Shown piece by piece: positions 1 to 9,907 of a DNA stretch of 64,000 nucleotides. The notes under the pieces were generated by a model. The model did no database searches, was not told the origin of the DNA, and worked only from the letters and a program-made list of their open reading frames with translations. The translations under genes and the position numbers were made by a program. Numbering within the stretch: the first letter of the stretch is position 1; each line of letters begins with the position of its first letter. The DNA is from Lachnospiraceae bacterium YSB2008 (GTDB lineage Bacteria; Bacillota; Clostridia; Lachnospirales; Lachnospiraceae): contig JHWR01000006.1 of the NCBI GenBank assembly GCA_000687655.1, positions 102,635 to 166,634 of the forward strand, read 5' to 3'.

Positions 1-1612
1 CGCTTACTACTACTTCAAGCTTGATCTTAGGAAGAAGTGTTACGTCCATCTCAACTCCACGGTACATTTCACCGGCACCCTTCTGTATGCCGCAGCCGCT
101 GACCTGAGTTACCGTGATACCTGTTACACCGAGATTATTGAGAGCCTTCTTGATCTTATCGTATCTTGAAAGCTTAGTAATGATAACAACCTTGTTGATT
201 CCTGTATCTGAAACAACTCCTGCTTCTCTCATCTCCTTAGCTGCATCAACTACAGGAACTGCTGCATTCTTCTTAGCCTCACTTGCCTTATCATAATCTG
301 ATACACCGAGGTTTGTATTCTCGTTCTCGCTCATCATTGCACTTGAAACATCCATGATACTGAAGCCTGAATATGCTGATGCAAGACCATGCTCTGTAAG
401 GTCGAGACCTTCAAGCTCTTCTTCTTCTGAAACTCTGAGTCCGAAGATAGCTTTGATTATTGCGAATACGATGATCATCATTATTACTGTCCATGCTGCT
501 ACTGCACCAAATCCGAGTAACTGAATTCCTAACTGATGGAAACCACCGCCGTAGAAAAGACCTACTACTGAATCATTTCCAGGTGCTGAAGTTGTTGCAA
601 AAAGACCGGTTGCTATGGTACCCCAGATACCGTTCATCATATGAACTGCTACGGCACCTACAGGGTCATCTATATGAAGCTTGTAATCAAGAAGCCATAC
701 ACCGAATACTACCAGAAGTCCGGCTACAGCACCGATAATGATTGAACCTGTTGCATCTGTTACATCACAAGGTGCTGTAATTGCTACAAGACCTGCAAGT
801 GAAGCGTTGAGACACATTGAAACATCAGGCTTACCATACTTAACCCATGTGAATATCATACATACTACAGTTGCTACTGAAGGTGCTATTGTTGTTGTTA
901 CGAATACTGATGCAAGCTGATCAGTTGAAGTACATGCTGCACCGTTGAATCCGTACCAGCCAAGCCAGAGGATGAATACACCGAGTGCACCGACTACTAT
1001 GTTATGCCCAGGGAAGGCATTAACCTTCGTTACTTTACCTTTTTCATCTTTCTCAAACTTACCTATACGAGCGCCTACCATCTTAGCTCCGACAAGTGCT
1101 GCGATACCACCTACCATGTGGATTGCACATGAACCTGCGAAATCATGGAAGCCAAGCTGTGCGAGCCAGCCGCCGCCCCATATCCAGTGTGCTTCGATCG
1201 GATATATAAGAGCTGATATAACTCCTGAATACACGCAGTAGCTGAGGAACTTTGTTCTCTCTGCCATTGCACCTGATACTATAGTTGCTGTTGTTGCACA
1301 GAATACTAAGTTGAAAATGAAATTCGACCAGTCAAAACTCTGATAACTTGTAAAAATATCAAATCCCGGTTTTCCGATGAATCCGAAAAGGTCTTCACCG
1401 AGAAGGAATCCGAAACCTATAAGAATGAATACACAACATCCTATACAGAAGTCCATAAGGTTCTTCATAAGTATATTTCCGGCATTCTTTGCTCTGGCGA
1501 AACCAGCCTCAACCATCGCAAACCCTGCCTGCATCCAGAAAACAAGTGCAGCGCCGATAAGGAACCATACCGCAAAAAGTTCTCCGTTCATAGCTTCCAT
1601 AATCTCATCCAT
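1..1612 (-). CDS. amt: Ammonium channel Amt fused to a C-terminal PII (GlnK) domain, cut by window edge
   Basis: Membrane ammonium channel with its own regulator attached. About 537 codons are visible and the frame runs off the left edge. The first roughly 400 residues are an Amt/MEP channel with about eleven hydrophobic segments. The conserved pore histidines are seen in AIHMVGG and AVHMMNG. After a linker, from about residue 470, comes a PII-like domain (GVTGITVTQV, GCGIQKGAGEMYRG, LLPKIKLEVVV). In classical PII the T-loop uridylylation tyrosine follows YRGAE; here the matching motif is YRGVEM, so methionine replaces Tyr51. ATG at 1612 follows a GGAGG site. Transcribed alone, with its own promoter and hairpin leader. 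Covalent Amt-PII fusions are known in some anaerobes; regulation by ligand rather than by uridylylation is inferred. Confidence 0.93.
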   Translation of the reverse strand, partial: MDEIMEAMNGELFAVWFLIGAALVFWMQAGFAMVEAGFARAKNAGNILMKNLMDFCIGCCVFILIGFGFLLGEDLFGFIGKPGFDIFTSYQSFDWSNFIFNLVFCATTATIVSGAMAERTKFLSYCVYSGVISALIYPIEAHWIWGGGWLAQLGFHDFAGSCAIHMVGGIAALVGAKMVGARIGKFEKDEKGKVTKVNAFPGHNIVVGALGVFILWLGWYGFNGAACTSTDQLASVFVTTTIAPSVATVVCMIFTWVKYGKPDVSMCLNASLAGLVAITAPCDVTDATGSIIIGAVAGLLVVFGVWLLDYKLHIDDPVGAVAVHMMNGIWGTIATGLFATTSAPGNDSVVGLFYGGGFHQLGIQLLGFGAVAAWTVIMMIIVFAIIKAIFGLRVSEEEELEGLDLTEHGLASAYSGFSIMDVSSAMMSENENTNLGVSDYDKASEAKKNAAVPVVDAAKEMREAGVVSDTGINKVVIITKLSRYDKIKKALNNLGVTGITVTQVSGCGIQKGAGEMYRGVEMDVTLLPKIKLEVVVS

Positions 1613-1714
1613 GTCTTTTTACCTCCATTTTTACCTTATGCAATAATCTCTGATCATCGCATTTTATATACCCGCCACATCCCCTCGCTCGCGAGTACGA
1701 AGAGAAAAGAAATA

Positions 1715-1744
1715 GCGCCTCAGACTAAAACAAGTCCAAAGCGC
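1715..1744 (-). promoter_or_regulatory. Leader hairpin 2 of amt
   Basis: On the transcribed strand GCGCTTTGGACT pairs with AGTCTGAGGCGC around a six-base loop, using several G-U pairs. The 5' arm matches the arms of the hairpins before gltB and purF. No T-run follows, so it is not a simple terminator. Confidence 0.5.
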
Positions 1745-1813
1745 CATTGCTCCGTGTGGTGGTGTATATAATTTATAACAAGAAGCATAGCTTCCTATCA
1801 TACAAAAGAAAAT

Positions 1814-1840
1814 GGCGTTCCGGATAATCTCCAGAACGCC
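1814..1840 (-). promoter_or_regulatory. Leader hairpin 1 of amt
   Basis: GGCGTTCTGG pairs with CCGGAACGCC around a short loop, and starts within about 15-20 nt of the predicted transcription start. It belongs to the same family as the hairpins at 1715-1744, 8304-8337 and 9977-10010. Confidence 0.55.
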
Positions 1841-1860
1841 TTTGTCCTTTACGAGTGTTA

Positions 1861-1889
1861 ATGATACTCTATGTTAATTCATATGTCAA
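1861..1889 (-). promoter_or_regulatory. Sigma-A promoter of amt
   Basis: TTGACA (1884-1889) and TATCAT (1861-1866) are separated by exactly 17 bp on the minus strand. This gives a leader of about 240 nt before amt, which holds two hairpins. Confidence 0.75.
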
Positions 1890-1973
1890 CTTTACGTTTT
1901 TAAGTCTTTTCTTTAGATTCTTAAGTCTTTGCTTAACAATATAAAGTCTTGTCATCAGGGGTACTTCCCCAGG

Positions 1974-3566
1974 TTACAGATTAGTGAATCCCATGAGATC
2001 TTCATCGATCTCACGTGCAGCATTTCTGCCTTCAGATATAGCCCATACTACAAGTGACTGACCACGGTGCATGTCACCGGCAGTATAAATTCTGCAGCTG
2101 TTTCCTGCTTTCTTCTTTGAAGGCTTCTCCTCGGCAGCTGTCTTGGCAGCATGGCATCCCGGATCAGTCTTTACATTTGTACGTCCGTCCACTTCAACGC
2201 CAAAGGCTTCTGTAACATAGCTTTCACTTCCAAGGAATCCGGCAGCTATAAGAACAAGCTGTGCAGGAATTGTCTTCTCAGTTCCGGGAGTGGGAACCAT
2301 CATCATACGTCCGGTCTTCTCGTCCTTCTTTGGTTCGAGTGACTGGATGACAACCTCTTTCAGCTGTTTTGACTCACTTCCGTCTTTTGCCTTAACTGTC
2401 TCAGATATAAATTCTTTAACAGTAGTCTTATAGATTCTCGGATCATGACCGAATTTAAATATAGCCTCTTCCTGGCCATAGTCTGTCTTGCAGACCTTAG
2501 GCCATTCAGGCCAAGGATTTGTATCAAGGCGCACATCAGGTGCCTTAGGCATCATCTCAAGCTGTGTAACTGACTTGCAACCTAGACGTATACATGTACC
2601 TACACAGTCATTTCCTGTATCACCACCGCCGATGACGATGACATCCTTATCCTTTACTTTTGCTGCTATCGCTGAAGTATATACTGAACTACCGCTCGCC
2701 TTGTCATCTGTCTCTGTACCCATATCCGAATCCAGAAGAGCCTTGGTTACCTTTCCCAGAAAATCAACAGCAAAGTAGATTCCTTCCGCATCTCTGCCCG
2801 GAGCTTTTATATCCCTCGGATTTGATGCGCCACAGCAGAGAACTACTGCATCATATTCTTTCTTCAGTTCATCTGCACTTATATCTTTTCCGACATTTAC
2901 ACTTGTCCTGAAGCATATACCTGCTTCTTCCATAAGCTTAACTCTGCGGTCGATAACAGACTTATCCAGCTTCATATTCGGAATACCATATCTGAGAAGT
3001 CCGCCTATACGGTCACTTCTTTCATATACTGTCACTGAATGTCCACGTCTGTTGAGAAGCTGAGCTGTTGCAAGTCCGGACGGACCGCTGCCTATAACAG
3101 CAACCTTCTTTCCTGTCCTTACAGCAGAAGTCTCTTCCTTGACCAGTCCATTTTCATATGCATATTCGATGACTGACTTCTCGTTTTCCTTTGTAGAAAC
3201 AGGATCACCGTTATGTCCGCATGTACATGCTGCCTCACAGAGTGCAGGACATACCCTGGACGTGAATTCAGGGAAGCTGTGTGTCATACTCAGTCTTCTG
3301 TAAGCCTCTTCATAACGTCCTTTATATACAAGTTCATTAAGCTCAGGAACCAGATTGTGAAGCGGACAGCCTGATGCCATTCCTGCTATCATAACGCCTG
3401 CCTGGCAGAATGGAACTCCGCAGTCCATACATCTCGCAGCCTGTTTTCTGCGAGCCTCTTCATCCAGCATTCCGTGAAATTCCAGAAAGTTCTTTATTCT
3501 GGCTTCTTCAGATACTACCGGACCATCCACTCTCTCATATTCCAAAAAGCCTGTTGGTTTACCCAT
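1974..3566 (-). CDS. gltD: Glutamate synthase small subunit (GltD)
   Basis: FAD-dependent beta subunit of NADPH-type glutamate synthase. It takes electrons from NAD(P)H and passes them through [4Fe-4S] clusters to GltB. The N-terminal cluster motif CMDCGVPFC is at residues 46-54 and a second cysteine set (VCPALCEAACTCG) at about 105-117. Two dinucleotide folds follow: GSGPSG with RIGGLLRYGIPNMK near 158-200, and GGGDTGNDC near 315. At 530 residues it is slightly longer than usual, owing to a lysine-rich insert near the C terminus. GAGAGGAG precedes ATG. It lies 40 bp downstream of gltB and is surely co-transcribed with it. Confidence 0.97.
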   Translation of the reverse strand: MGKPTGFLEYERVDGPVVSEEARIKNFLEFHGMLDEEARRKQAARCMDCGVPFCQAGVMIAGMASGCPLHNLVPELNELVYKGRYEEAYRRLSMTHSFPEFTSRVCPALCEAACTCGHNGDPVSTKENEKSVIEYAYENGLVKEETSAVRTGKKVAVIGSGPSGLATAQLLNRRGHSVTVYERSDRIGGLLRYGIPNMKLDKSVIDRRVKLMEEAGICFRTSVNVGKDISADELKKEYDAVVLCCGASNPRDIKAPGRDAEGIYFAVDFLGKVTKALLDSDMGTETDDKASGSSVYTSAIAAKVKDKDVIVIGGGDTGNDCVGTCIRLGCKSVTQLEMMPKAPDVRLDTNPWPEWPKVCKTDYGQEEAIFKFGHDPRIYKTTVKEFISETVKAKDGSESKQLKEVVIQSLEPKKDEKTGRMMMVPTPGTEKTIPAQLVLIAAGFLGSESYVTEAFGVEVDGRTNVKTDPGCHAAKTAAEEKPSKKKAGNSCRIYTAGDMHRGQSLVVWAISEGRNAAREIDEDLMGFTNL

Positions 3567-3606
3567 GTCTTTTCTCCTCTCTTACATCATCCTCACTTTG
3601 TTCGGA

Positions 3607-6600
3607 CTACCCCTTCGGGGCAGGGCCCGCAACGTCACTCGAACGCTTGAAGCGTTCGAATGCCTCAACCTCAGCCTGCTCGTGGCTCATGCCCTGCTCT
3701 TCGCATTCTGCAGTAAGGCGGAGCATTTCTTTATAATCCGTAGGTATGATCTTCTTGAAATGCTTTACATATTCATCGAAATCATCAAGTATCATACGTC
3801 CCTTTTCGGAACCTGTATTCTCGACGTGTTTTTCGATGATCTTCTTAAGCTCTTCTATATCATTCTTATATGTAAGCTGTTCCATGGAAACCATCTGCTT
3901 ATTGAGATTCTTATAGAGAGTGTTCTTCTCATCAAGAACGTAAGCTACACCGCCGCTCATTCCGGCAGCAAAATTCTTGCCGACAGGTCCGAGTATTACT
4001 GCACGTCCACCTGTCATGTATTCACATCCATGTTCACCTACACCTTCAACAACGGCGATCGCACCGGAATTTCTTATGCAGAATCTTTCGCCTGCCATAC
4101 CTGCTATATACGCCTCACCGCTTGTTGCACCGTAGAGCGCTACATTTCCGACTATGATATTCTGACCCGGATCATATGCTGCTTCTTCCGGAACGTGAAG
4201 TATAAGCTTTCCTCCCGAAAGTCCTTTGCCGAAATAATCATTGCTGTCACCGGTAAGATTCAGTGTCAGACCCTTAGGTATAAATGCACCGAAGCTCTGT
4301 CCGCCTGAGCCCTTGCAGTTGATCACTATCGAATCTGCAGGAAGTCCTTCCGGTGCTATCCTTGTAATCTCTGCTCCAAGAAGTGTTCCGAAGGTTCTGT
4401 CGATATTTGTAACATCTATAGATATTTCATTCTTCTTATCTGTATCGGAAGCAGCATCTGCATTCTTCAGAACTTTTTTGACATTCTTATTCTTCAGAAG
4501 TACTGACTCATCCTTGGTCTCTTCAAGCTTGAAATCATATTTCAGCTCTGGATGGAAGGTCTGAAGTTCACGATCTATGCCTGACATATCAACAAGTATC
4601 CTGCTGAGATCTATTCTCGCTTCACTGTCACTTGCATTTTCTCTTACCTTGAGAAGATCTGTTCTTCCTACCAGTTCATTTATACTTCTTACGCCAAGAC
4701 GAGCCATGTATTCACGAAGCTCTCTTGCGATGAATCTCATGAAATTCTCTACATACTCAGGCTTGCCGCTGAAACGCTTTCTGAGTTCAGGGTTCTGAGT
4801 TGCAACGCCCATAGGACATGTATCCTTCTGGCAGACTCTCATCATTACGCAGCCCATGGTAATAAGTGGTGCTGTTGCAAATCCAAATTCCTCCGCACCG
4901 AGTATTGCTGCTATCGCAACATCACGTCCGCTCATAAGCTTACCGTCAGTCTCGATGACTACCTGGTTACGCAGTCCATTTTCAACCAATGTCTGATGTG
5001 TCTCTGCAAGTCCGAGCTCCCAAGGAAGTCCTGCGTTATGAATTGAGCTGAGCGGAGCTGCACCTGTTCCTCCGTCGTAGCCTGACACGAGTATTACTTC
5101 TGCTCCTGCCTTTGCAACACCGGCTGCTACTGTTCCTACGCCGGCCTCTGAAACAAGCTTGACTGAGATACGTGCTTTCTTGTTTGAGCACTTAAGGTCA
5201 TATATCAGCTGTGCAAGATCTTCTATCGAATATATATCATGATGAGGTGGTGGTGAGATAAGGCTCACACCCGGAGTTGAATGTCTGGTCTTCGCTACCC
5301 AAGGATAAACCTTTCTTCCCGGCAGATGACCGCCTTCACCAGGCTTTGCACCCTGTGCCATCTTGATCTGTATCTCTTTTGCGCTTACCAGGTATTTACT
5401 GGTAACGCCGAATCTTCCGCTGGCAACCTGCTTGATGGCAGAGCTTCTGTCATTATCAGTACCCGCTGAAGCTATTCTCTCATCACTTTCTCCACCCTCA
5501 CCACTGTTTGACTTACCATGAAGATGATTCATTGCTATGGCAAGCGTCTGGTGAGCTTCCTCGGAAATGGATCCATAAGACATAGCACCTGTCTTGAATC
5601 TCTGTACTATTGAATCCTCACTCTCTACTTCATCTATGGAGATACCCTCTGCAGGGAAATTGAAATCCATAAGACTTCTGAGATATCCGGTCTTCTCTCC
5701 ATTTACCATCTCTGTATACTGCTTGAATCTTCCGTAATCACCGGTTCTTGTTGCAAGCTGAAGCATATGGATAGTTTCAGGATTATATCTGTGATTCTCA
5801 CCCTGGGCACGTGCTTTATGACGTCCCGTTGCAGTGAGTTCCATATTAGTCGGAAGTCCGAGCGGATCAAATGCTTTGCTGTGCTGTTTATCTACTGTTT
5901 CGCCTATTTCTTTAAGAGTGATTCCTCCGACTCTGCTGACTGTTCCAGGGAAGTATTCCTCTATAACTTCTTCAGAAATACCTATTGCTTCAAATATCTT
6001 ACTACCCTGATATGACTGAATGGTTGAGATACCCATCTTGGAAGCTATCTTGACTATACCGCTCAGTATTGCAAGATCATAATCCTGAACAGCTGCATAA
6101 TAATCCTTATCAAGGAGACCGTCTTCTATAAGTTCCTGTATCGTTGCATGTGCAAGATAAGGATTGACTGCTGATGCACCATAACCAAGGAGTGTTGCAA
6201 AATGATGCACCTCACGAGGTTCACCTGATTCAAGGATTATCGACATTGCAGTACTCTTTCTTGTCTCAACCAGATGCTTATGAACAGCTGAAACTGCAAG
6301 CAGCGACGGTACAGCAACATGGTTCTCATCAACACCTCTGTCGGACAGAATAAGTATTGTGCTTCCCTCACGATATGCCTTGTCAACCTCAACGAAAAGA
6401 TGGTCGAGCACTCTCTTCATAGGTGTACTCTTGTAGTAAAGAAGCGAAACTGTACTTGCCTTGATACCATCACGATTAAGATGCTTAATCTTAAGGATAT
6501 CCAGATCTGAAAGTATAGGATTATGTATCTTCAGAACATGGCAGTTGGAAGCCTTCTCTTCGAGGAGATTTCCGTTCTTGCCGAGATATACACTTCTTGA

Positions 6601-8235
6601 TGTAACGATCTTCTCACGCTCTGCATCTATAGGAGGATTTGTAACCTGAGCAAAGAGCTGCTTGAAATAATAGAAAAGCGGTTGATATTCCTGAGACAGT
6701 GCTGCTATAGGAGTATCTACACCCATGGATCCAATCTGCTCAGTTGCATTTTCTGCCATGCTGAGTATACCTTCATGATAATTCTCATAAGTGTAACCAA
6801 AAGCTTTCTGAAGTTTCTTTCTTGTATCTCCTGTTATATCAGGAACCTTTTCATTCGGTATCTTCAGATCCTTAAGCTCTAAAAGAGACATATCCAGCCA
6901 TTCACCGTATGGCTCACGGCTTGCATATCTTTCCTTAAGCTCCTGATCGTTATATATTCTCTTGGTAAGAGTATCAACAAGTATCATCTTACCCGGATAA
7001 AGTCTGTCTTTCTTTACTATATGCTTCTCATCTATTGAAAGAACACCGACCTCTGATGAAAGTATAAGTCTTCCATCATCTGTTATGATGTATCTTGATG
7101 GACGCAGTCCATTTCTGTCTAATATTGCACCCATCTGATCTCCGTCAGAGAAAAGTATGGAAGCCGGTCCGTCCCATGGCTCCATCATGGTTGCATAGTA
7201 CTGATAGAAATCTCTTTCTTCCTGTGACAATGTCTCGTTGTGTGCCCATGGTTCAGGAATCAGAACGCTTGCTGCAAGAGGAAGGTCCATACCGCTCATC
7301 ATGAGGAACTCAAGAGTATTATCCAGCATAGCTGAATCAGAACCGCTGGATGATATAACAGGAAGAACCTTTGTCATGTCTTCTTCAGAAAACTCTGTGC
7401 TGTGCATAGTCTCTTCTCTGGCCAGCATCTTGTCGGCATTACCCTTTATAGTATTGATCTCACCGTTATGAACCATGAGTCTGTTAGGATGAGCCCTGTT
7501 CCAGCTAGGATTCGTGTTAGTTGAGAATCTTGAATGTACCATGGCGATGGCTGACTCATAATCATCTTCCATAAGATCGAGGAAAAATGTACGGAGCTGA
7601 CCAACAAGGAACATACCTTTGTAAACTATAGTTCTGCATGAAAGTGAAGGAACATAAGTATTATCATTACTCTGTTCAAACTCTCTTCTGATCATGTATA
7701 GCTTTCTGTCATATTCCAGATCTGTAAGACCATCCGGTCTTGTAATGAAAACCTGCTCTATAACAGGCATGCATTCTCTGGCTCTGCTTCCGAGGACATC
7801 AGCATCTGTTGAAACGCTTCTCCATGCGATAACAGAAAGACCGCTCTTACGGACTATAGTATTGAACATGCTCTTTGCCTGTCTTCTCTGGAGATCACTC
7901 TGCGGGAAGAAAAACATACCTACACCATAAGGGCGTACTACATCTTTACCATTCTCTGTTTCGCAGGAAGGTAATGTAACTCCCTTCTCAGCCATGATCC
8001 TGTTAAAGAATTTATGAGGAATCTGTGTGAGGATACCAACTCCGTCACCTGTCTTTCCTTCTGCATCCTTGCCTGCTCTATGCTCCAGTCTTTCAACTAT
8101 GCTGAGGGCATCGGTTACTATCCTGTGATCAGGCGTACCATCGATCTTGATTATGGCACCGATACCGCAGTTGTCATGCTCGAATGAAGCATTGTACAAG
8201 CCTTTCTGCCTTAATTCCTCTAACCTAGCATCCAT
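3607..8235 (-). CDS. gltB: Glutamate synthase large subunit (GltB)
   Basis: Catalytic alpha subunit (1,542 aa) converting glutamine and 2-oxoglutarate to two glutamates. A 22-residue propeptide precedes Cys23 (DNCGIG), the Ntn-type glutaminase nucleophile exposed by processing. The class II amidotransferase domain (about 23-430) is followed by the central domain, the FMN synthase domain (GEGGESDERI, SVKLVSEAGVG) and the [3Fe-4S] cysteines C-x5-C-x4-C (CVMMRVCQKDTC, about residue 1135). A C-terminal glycine-rich beta-helix includes GGRAVILGPVGKNFAAGMSG. The last 15 or so residues (after VEAFERFKRS) are encoded by palindromic DNA and look non-homologous. First gene of a gltB-gltD operon with its own promoter and hairpin leader. 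Confidence 0.97.
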   Translation of the reverse strand: MDARLEELRQKGLYNASFEHDNCGIGAIIKIDGTPDHRIVTDALSIVERLEHRAGKDAEGKTGDGVGILTQIPHKFFNRIMAEKGVTLPSCETENGKDVVRPYGVGMFFFPQSDLQRRQAKSMFNTIVRKSGLSVIAWRSVSTDADVLGSRARECMPVIEQVFITRPDGLTDLEYDRKLYMIRREFEQSNDNTYVPSLSCRTIVYKGMFLVGQLRTFFLDLMEDDYESAIAMVHSRFSTNTNPSWNRAHPNRLMVHNGEINTIKGNADKMLAREETMHSTEFSEEDMTKVLPVISSSGSDSAMLDNTLEFLMMSGMDLPLAASVLIPEPWAHNETLSQEERDFYQYYATMMEPWDGPASILFSDGDQMGAILDRNGLRPSRYIITDDGRLILSSEVGVLSIDEKHIVKKDRLYPGKMILVDTLTKRIYNDQELKERYASREPYGEWLDMSLLELKDLKIPNEKVPDITGDTRKKLQKAFGYTYENYHEGILSMAENATEQIGSMGVDTPIAALSQEYQPLFYYFKQLFAQVTNPPIDAEREKIVTSRSVYLGKNGNLLEEKASNCHVLKIHNPILSDLDILKIKHLNRDGIKASTVSLLYYKSTPMKRVLDHLFVEVDKAYREGSTILILSDRGVDENHVAVPSLLAVSAVHKHLVETRKSTAMSIILESGEPREVHHFATLLGYGASAVNPYLAHATIQELIEDGLLDKDYYAAVQDYDLAILSGIVKIASKMGISTIQSYQGSKIFEAIGISEEVIEEYFPGTVSRVGGITLKEIGETVDKQHSKAFDPLGLPTNMELTATGRHKARAQGENHRYNPETIHMLQLATRTGDYGRFKQYTEMVNGEKTGYLRSLMDFNFPAEGISIDEVESEDSIVQRFKTGAMSYGSISEEAHQTLAIAMNHLHGKSNSGEGGESDERIASAGTDNDRSSAIKQVASGRFGVTSKYLVSAKEIQIKMAQGAKPGEGGHLPGRKVYPWVAKTRHSTPGVSLISPPPHHDIYSIEDLAQLIYDLKCSNKKARISVKLVSEAGVGTVAAGVAKAGAEVILVSGYDGGTGAAPLSSIHNAGLPWELGLAETHQTLVENGLRNQVVIETDGKLMSGRDVAIAAILGAEEFGFATAPLITMGCVMMRVCQKDTCPMGVATQNPELRKRFSGKPEYVENFMRFIARELREYMARLGVRSINELVGRTDLLKVRENASDSEARIDLSRILVDMSGIDRELQTFHPELKYDFKLEETKDESVLLKNKNVKKVLKNADAASDTDKKNEISIDVTNIDRTFGTLLGAEITRIAPEGLPADSIVINCKGSGGQSFGAFIPKGLTLNLTGDSNDYFGKGLSGGKLILHVPEEAAYDPGQNIIVGNVALYGATSGEAYIAGMAGERFCIRNSGAIAVVEGVGEHGCEYMTGGRAVILGPVGKNFAAGMSGGVAYVLDEKNTLYKNLNKQMVSMEQLTYKNDIEELKKIIEKHVENTGSEKGRMILDDFDEYVKHFKKIIPTDYKEMLRLTAECEEQGMSHEQAEVEAFERFKRSSDVAGPAPKG
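3639..3659. repeat. Perfect palindrome in the gltB 3' end
   Basis: TCGAACGCTT and AAGCGTTCGA flank a single central base. A second small hairpin, CCCCTTCGGGG, lies at 3610-3620 next to the gltB stop. Together they form a structured boundary between gltB and gltD, possibly tuning relative subunit levels. Confidence 0.55.
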
Positions 8236-8303
8236 TTTGTTTCCTCCATGTATTAATCAGTTCTTATTCATGAATCGTTCCGCGTTTTCTTAATAACGCA
8301 GAG

Positions 8304-8337
8304 AAGGGCACTTCGAGTATAAACTCAAAGCGCCCTT
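8304..8337 (-). promoter_or_regulatory. Leader hairpin of gltBD
   Basis: On the transcribed strand AAGGGCGCTTTGAG pairs with CTCGAAGTGCCCTT around the six-base loop TTTATA, with two compensating G-U pairs. A weaker hairpin (GCGTT/AACGC) follows at about 8280-8300. No T-run is present. Related to the amt and purF leader hairpins. Confidence 0.6.
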
Positions 8338-8386
8338 GCTTTATCGTACATAATAAGTCTATTAATTTCTTTTTTAAACAATCATT

Positions 8387-8414
8387 AGTATAATACTTAA
8401 TTATTAAAAGTCAA
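8387..8414 (-). promoter_or_regulatory. Sigma-A promoter of gltBD
   Basis: TTGACT (8409-8414), 16 bp, TATACT (8387-8392) on the minus strand. The predicted start near 8380 gives a leader of about 145 nt containing the conserved hairpin. Confidence 0.7.
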
Positions 8415-8468
8415 GTATAATTATTGTTTATTTTATTAATTGTTTTAGCTTACGTAACCGCATATCTG

Positions 8469-9875
8469 CTATACAGGATATTCATTTGTGAAGCATGCGG
8501 TACATATCGGTAACTCACCGACCATCATTTTGAAGTCCTCTATGCTAAGATATTCCAGAGAATCCGCTCCGACTGTCTTCCTGACATCCTCAGCTGAATG
8601 CTCCGACGCGATGAGCTGTTTTGAAGTCGGAACATCCGTTCCGTAATAGCACGGATAAAGGAACGGAGGAGAACTGATCCTTACATGAACCTTCTTTGCC
8701 CCCGCTTCCTTCAGCATTTCGATAAGCTGTCTCATAGTTGTTCCTCTTACTATGGAATCATCTATGATGACTATACTCTTTCCTTCAACAACACTCTTCA
8801 GCACGCTCAGCTTCATATGGACCGCATTCTGTCTCTCCTCATCAGTTGGTTTGATGAAGCTTCGTCCTATATAACTGTTCTTATGAAATGCAAGTGCAAA
8901 TGGAATGCCTGACTCAAGTGCATAACCTTCTGCCGCAGAGAGTCCTGAGTCCGGAACTCCGACTACTATATCCGCATCAACCTTGGACTTTCTTGCAAGA
9001 GCTCGTCCGGCATTCACTCTTGCCTCATGCACCTCAATTCCATCCATGACCGAATCATCACGTGCAAAATATATATATTCAAATATACAGTGAGCTCTCT
9101 TATTCCGGCACAGAGTTCTGTCGCTCTGGATACCATCCTTTGTAATGGATATGATCTCACCCGGCTCGACATCTCTTATGATTTCTCCACCAACAGCCAG
9201 AATAGCCGCACTTTCGGAAGCCAGGATGTATGTACCGCTCTGCCAGAGTCCGGCATCAGAATTAGGAATCTCCCCAAGTATCAGCGGCTTGATGCCAAAT
9301 GGATCGCGCACACCTACCATCTTCCTCGGACTCATTGCTATTACAGCATAGCCGCCCCTAAGCCTCTGTGTTGAATTCTTGATAGCTTCCTCGATAGAAC
9401 CTGTCTTGACTCTTTCTCCGACTATCTCATATGCGAGAACCTCAGAATCTGAAGTGGTGTAATATGCCAGACCACGATACATCTGAGCTTCTTTCAATTC
9501 ATTTACATTTACAATATTTCCATTATGAACTATAGCCAGGCTACCTTTGATATGATTCATTGCTATAGGCTGAGCATTCTCCTCCGTGCTTCCACCTGTA
9601 GTAGAATATCTCACATGACCCACACCTATATTTCCGGACAATCTTTCAATATCTTCCGGATGAAAAACTTCACTTACCAGTCCAAGACGTTTCTTGATCC
9701 TGAGATTCCCCAAAGGCCCTTCAGTGTCAGAAACCGCCATACCCGCTGCCTCCTGACCTCTGTGCTGAAGTGCAATAAGACCATGATAAATGTATTTCGA
9801 TACATTTGTCCCTACCGGAGCGTATATTCCAAATACGCCACACTCCTCATGGGGTTTGTCTGATGTGAGATTCAT
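8469..9875 (-). CDS. purF: Amidophosphoribosyltransferase (PurF family)
   Basis: Catalyses the first step of purine synthesis, PRPP plus glutamine to phosphoribosylamine. Cys12 (EECGVFGIY) would be the glutaminase nucleophile after removal of an 11-residue propeptide, as in Bacillus PurF. The C-terminal phosphoribosyltransferase domain has VVGVPDSGLSAAEGYA and the PRPP loop IIDDSIVRGTT (about residue 372). Cysteines in RAHCIFEY, LYPCYYG and the terminal PICTAC fit the [4Fe-4S] ligands of the Bacillus-type enzyme. It stands alone, not in a pur operon, and shares the nitrogen-type leader hairpin with gltB and amt. A specialised paralogue cannot be excluded. Confidence 0.93.
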   Translation of the reverse strand: MNLTSDKPHEECGVFGIYAPVGTNVSKYIYHGLIALQHRGQEAAGMAVSDTEGPLGNLRIKKRLGLVSEVFHPEDIERLSGNIGVGHVRYSTTGGSTEENAQPIAMNHIKGSLAIVHNGNIVNVNELKEAQMYRGLAYYTTSDSEVLAYEIVGERVKTGSIEEAIKNSTQRLRGGYAVIAMSPRKMVGVRDPFGIKPLILGEIPNSDAGLWQSGTYILASESAAILAVGGEIIRDVEPGEIISITKDGIQSDRTLCRNKRAHCIFEYIYFARDDSVMDGIEVHEARVNAGRALARKSKVDADIVVGVPDSGLSAAEGYALESGIPFALAFHKNSYIGRSFIKPTDEERQNAVHMKLSVLKSVVEGKSIVIIDDSIVRGTTMRQLIEMLKEAGAKKVHVRISSPPFLYPCYYGTDVPTSKQLIASEHSAEDVRKTVGADSLEYLSIEDFKMMVGELPICTACFTNEYPV

Positions 9876-9907
9876 TGTAGCCTCCTTTATATTTCATTAT
9901 CGCATTC

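Noticed and set aside
3565..4308. Plus-strand open frame of 247 codons
   Set aside because: It lies wholly opposite gltB and has no ribosome site or protein-like composition; it is a shadow of the gltB reading frame.
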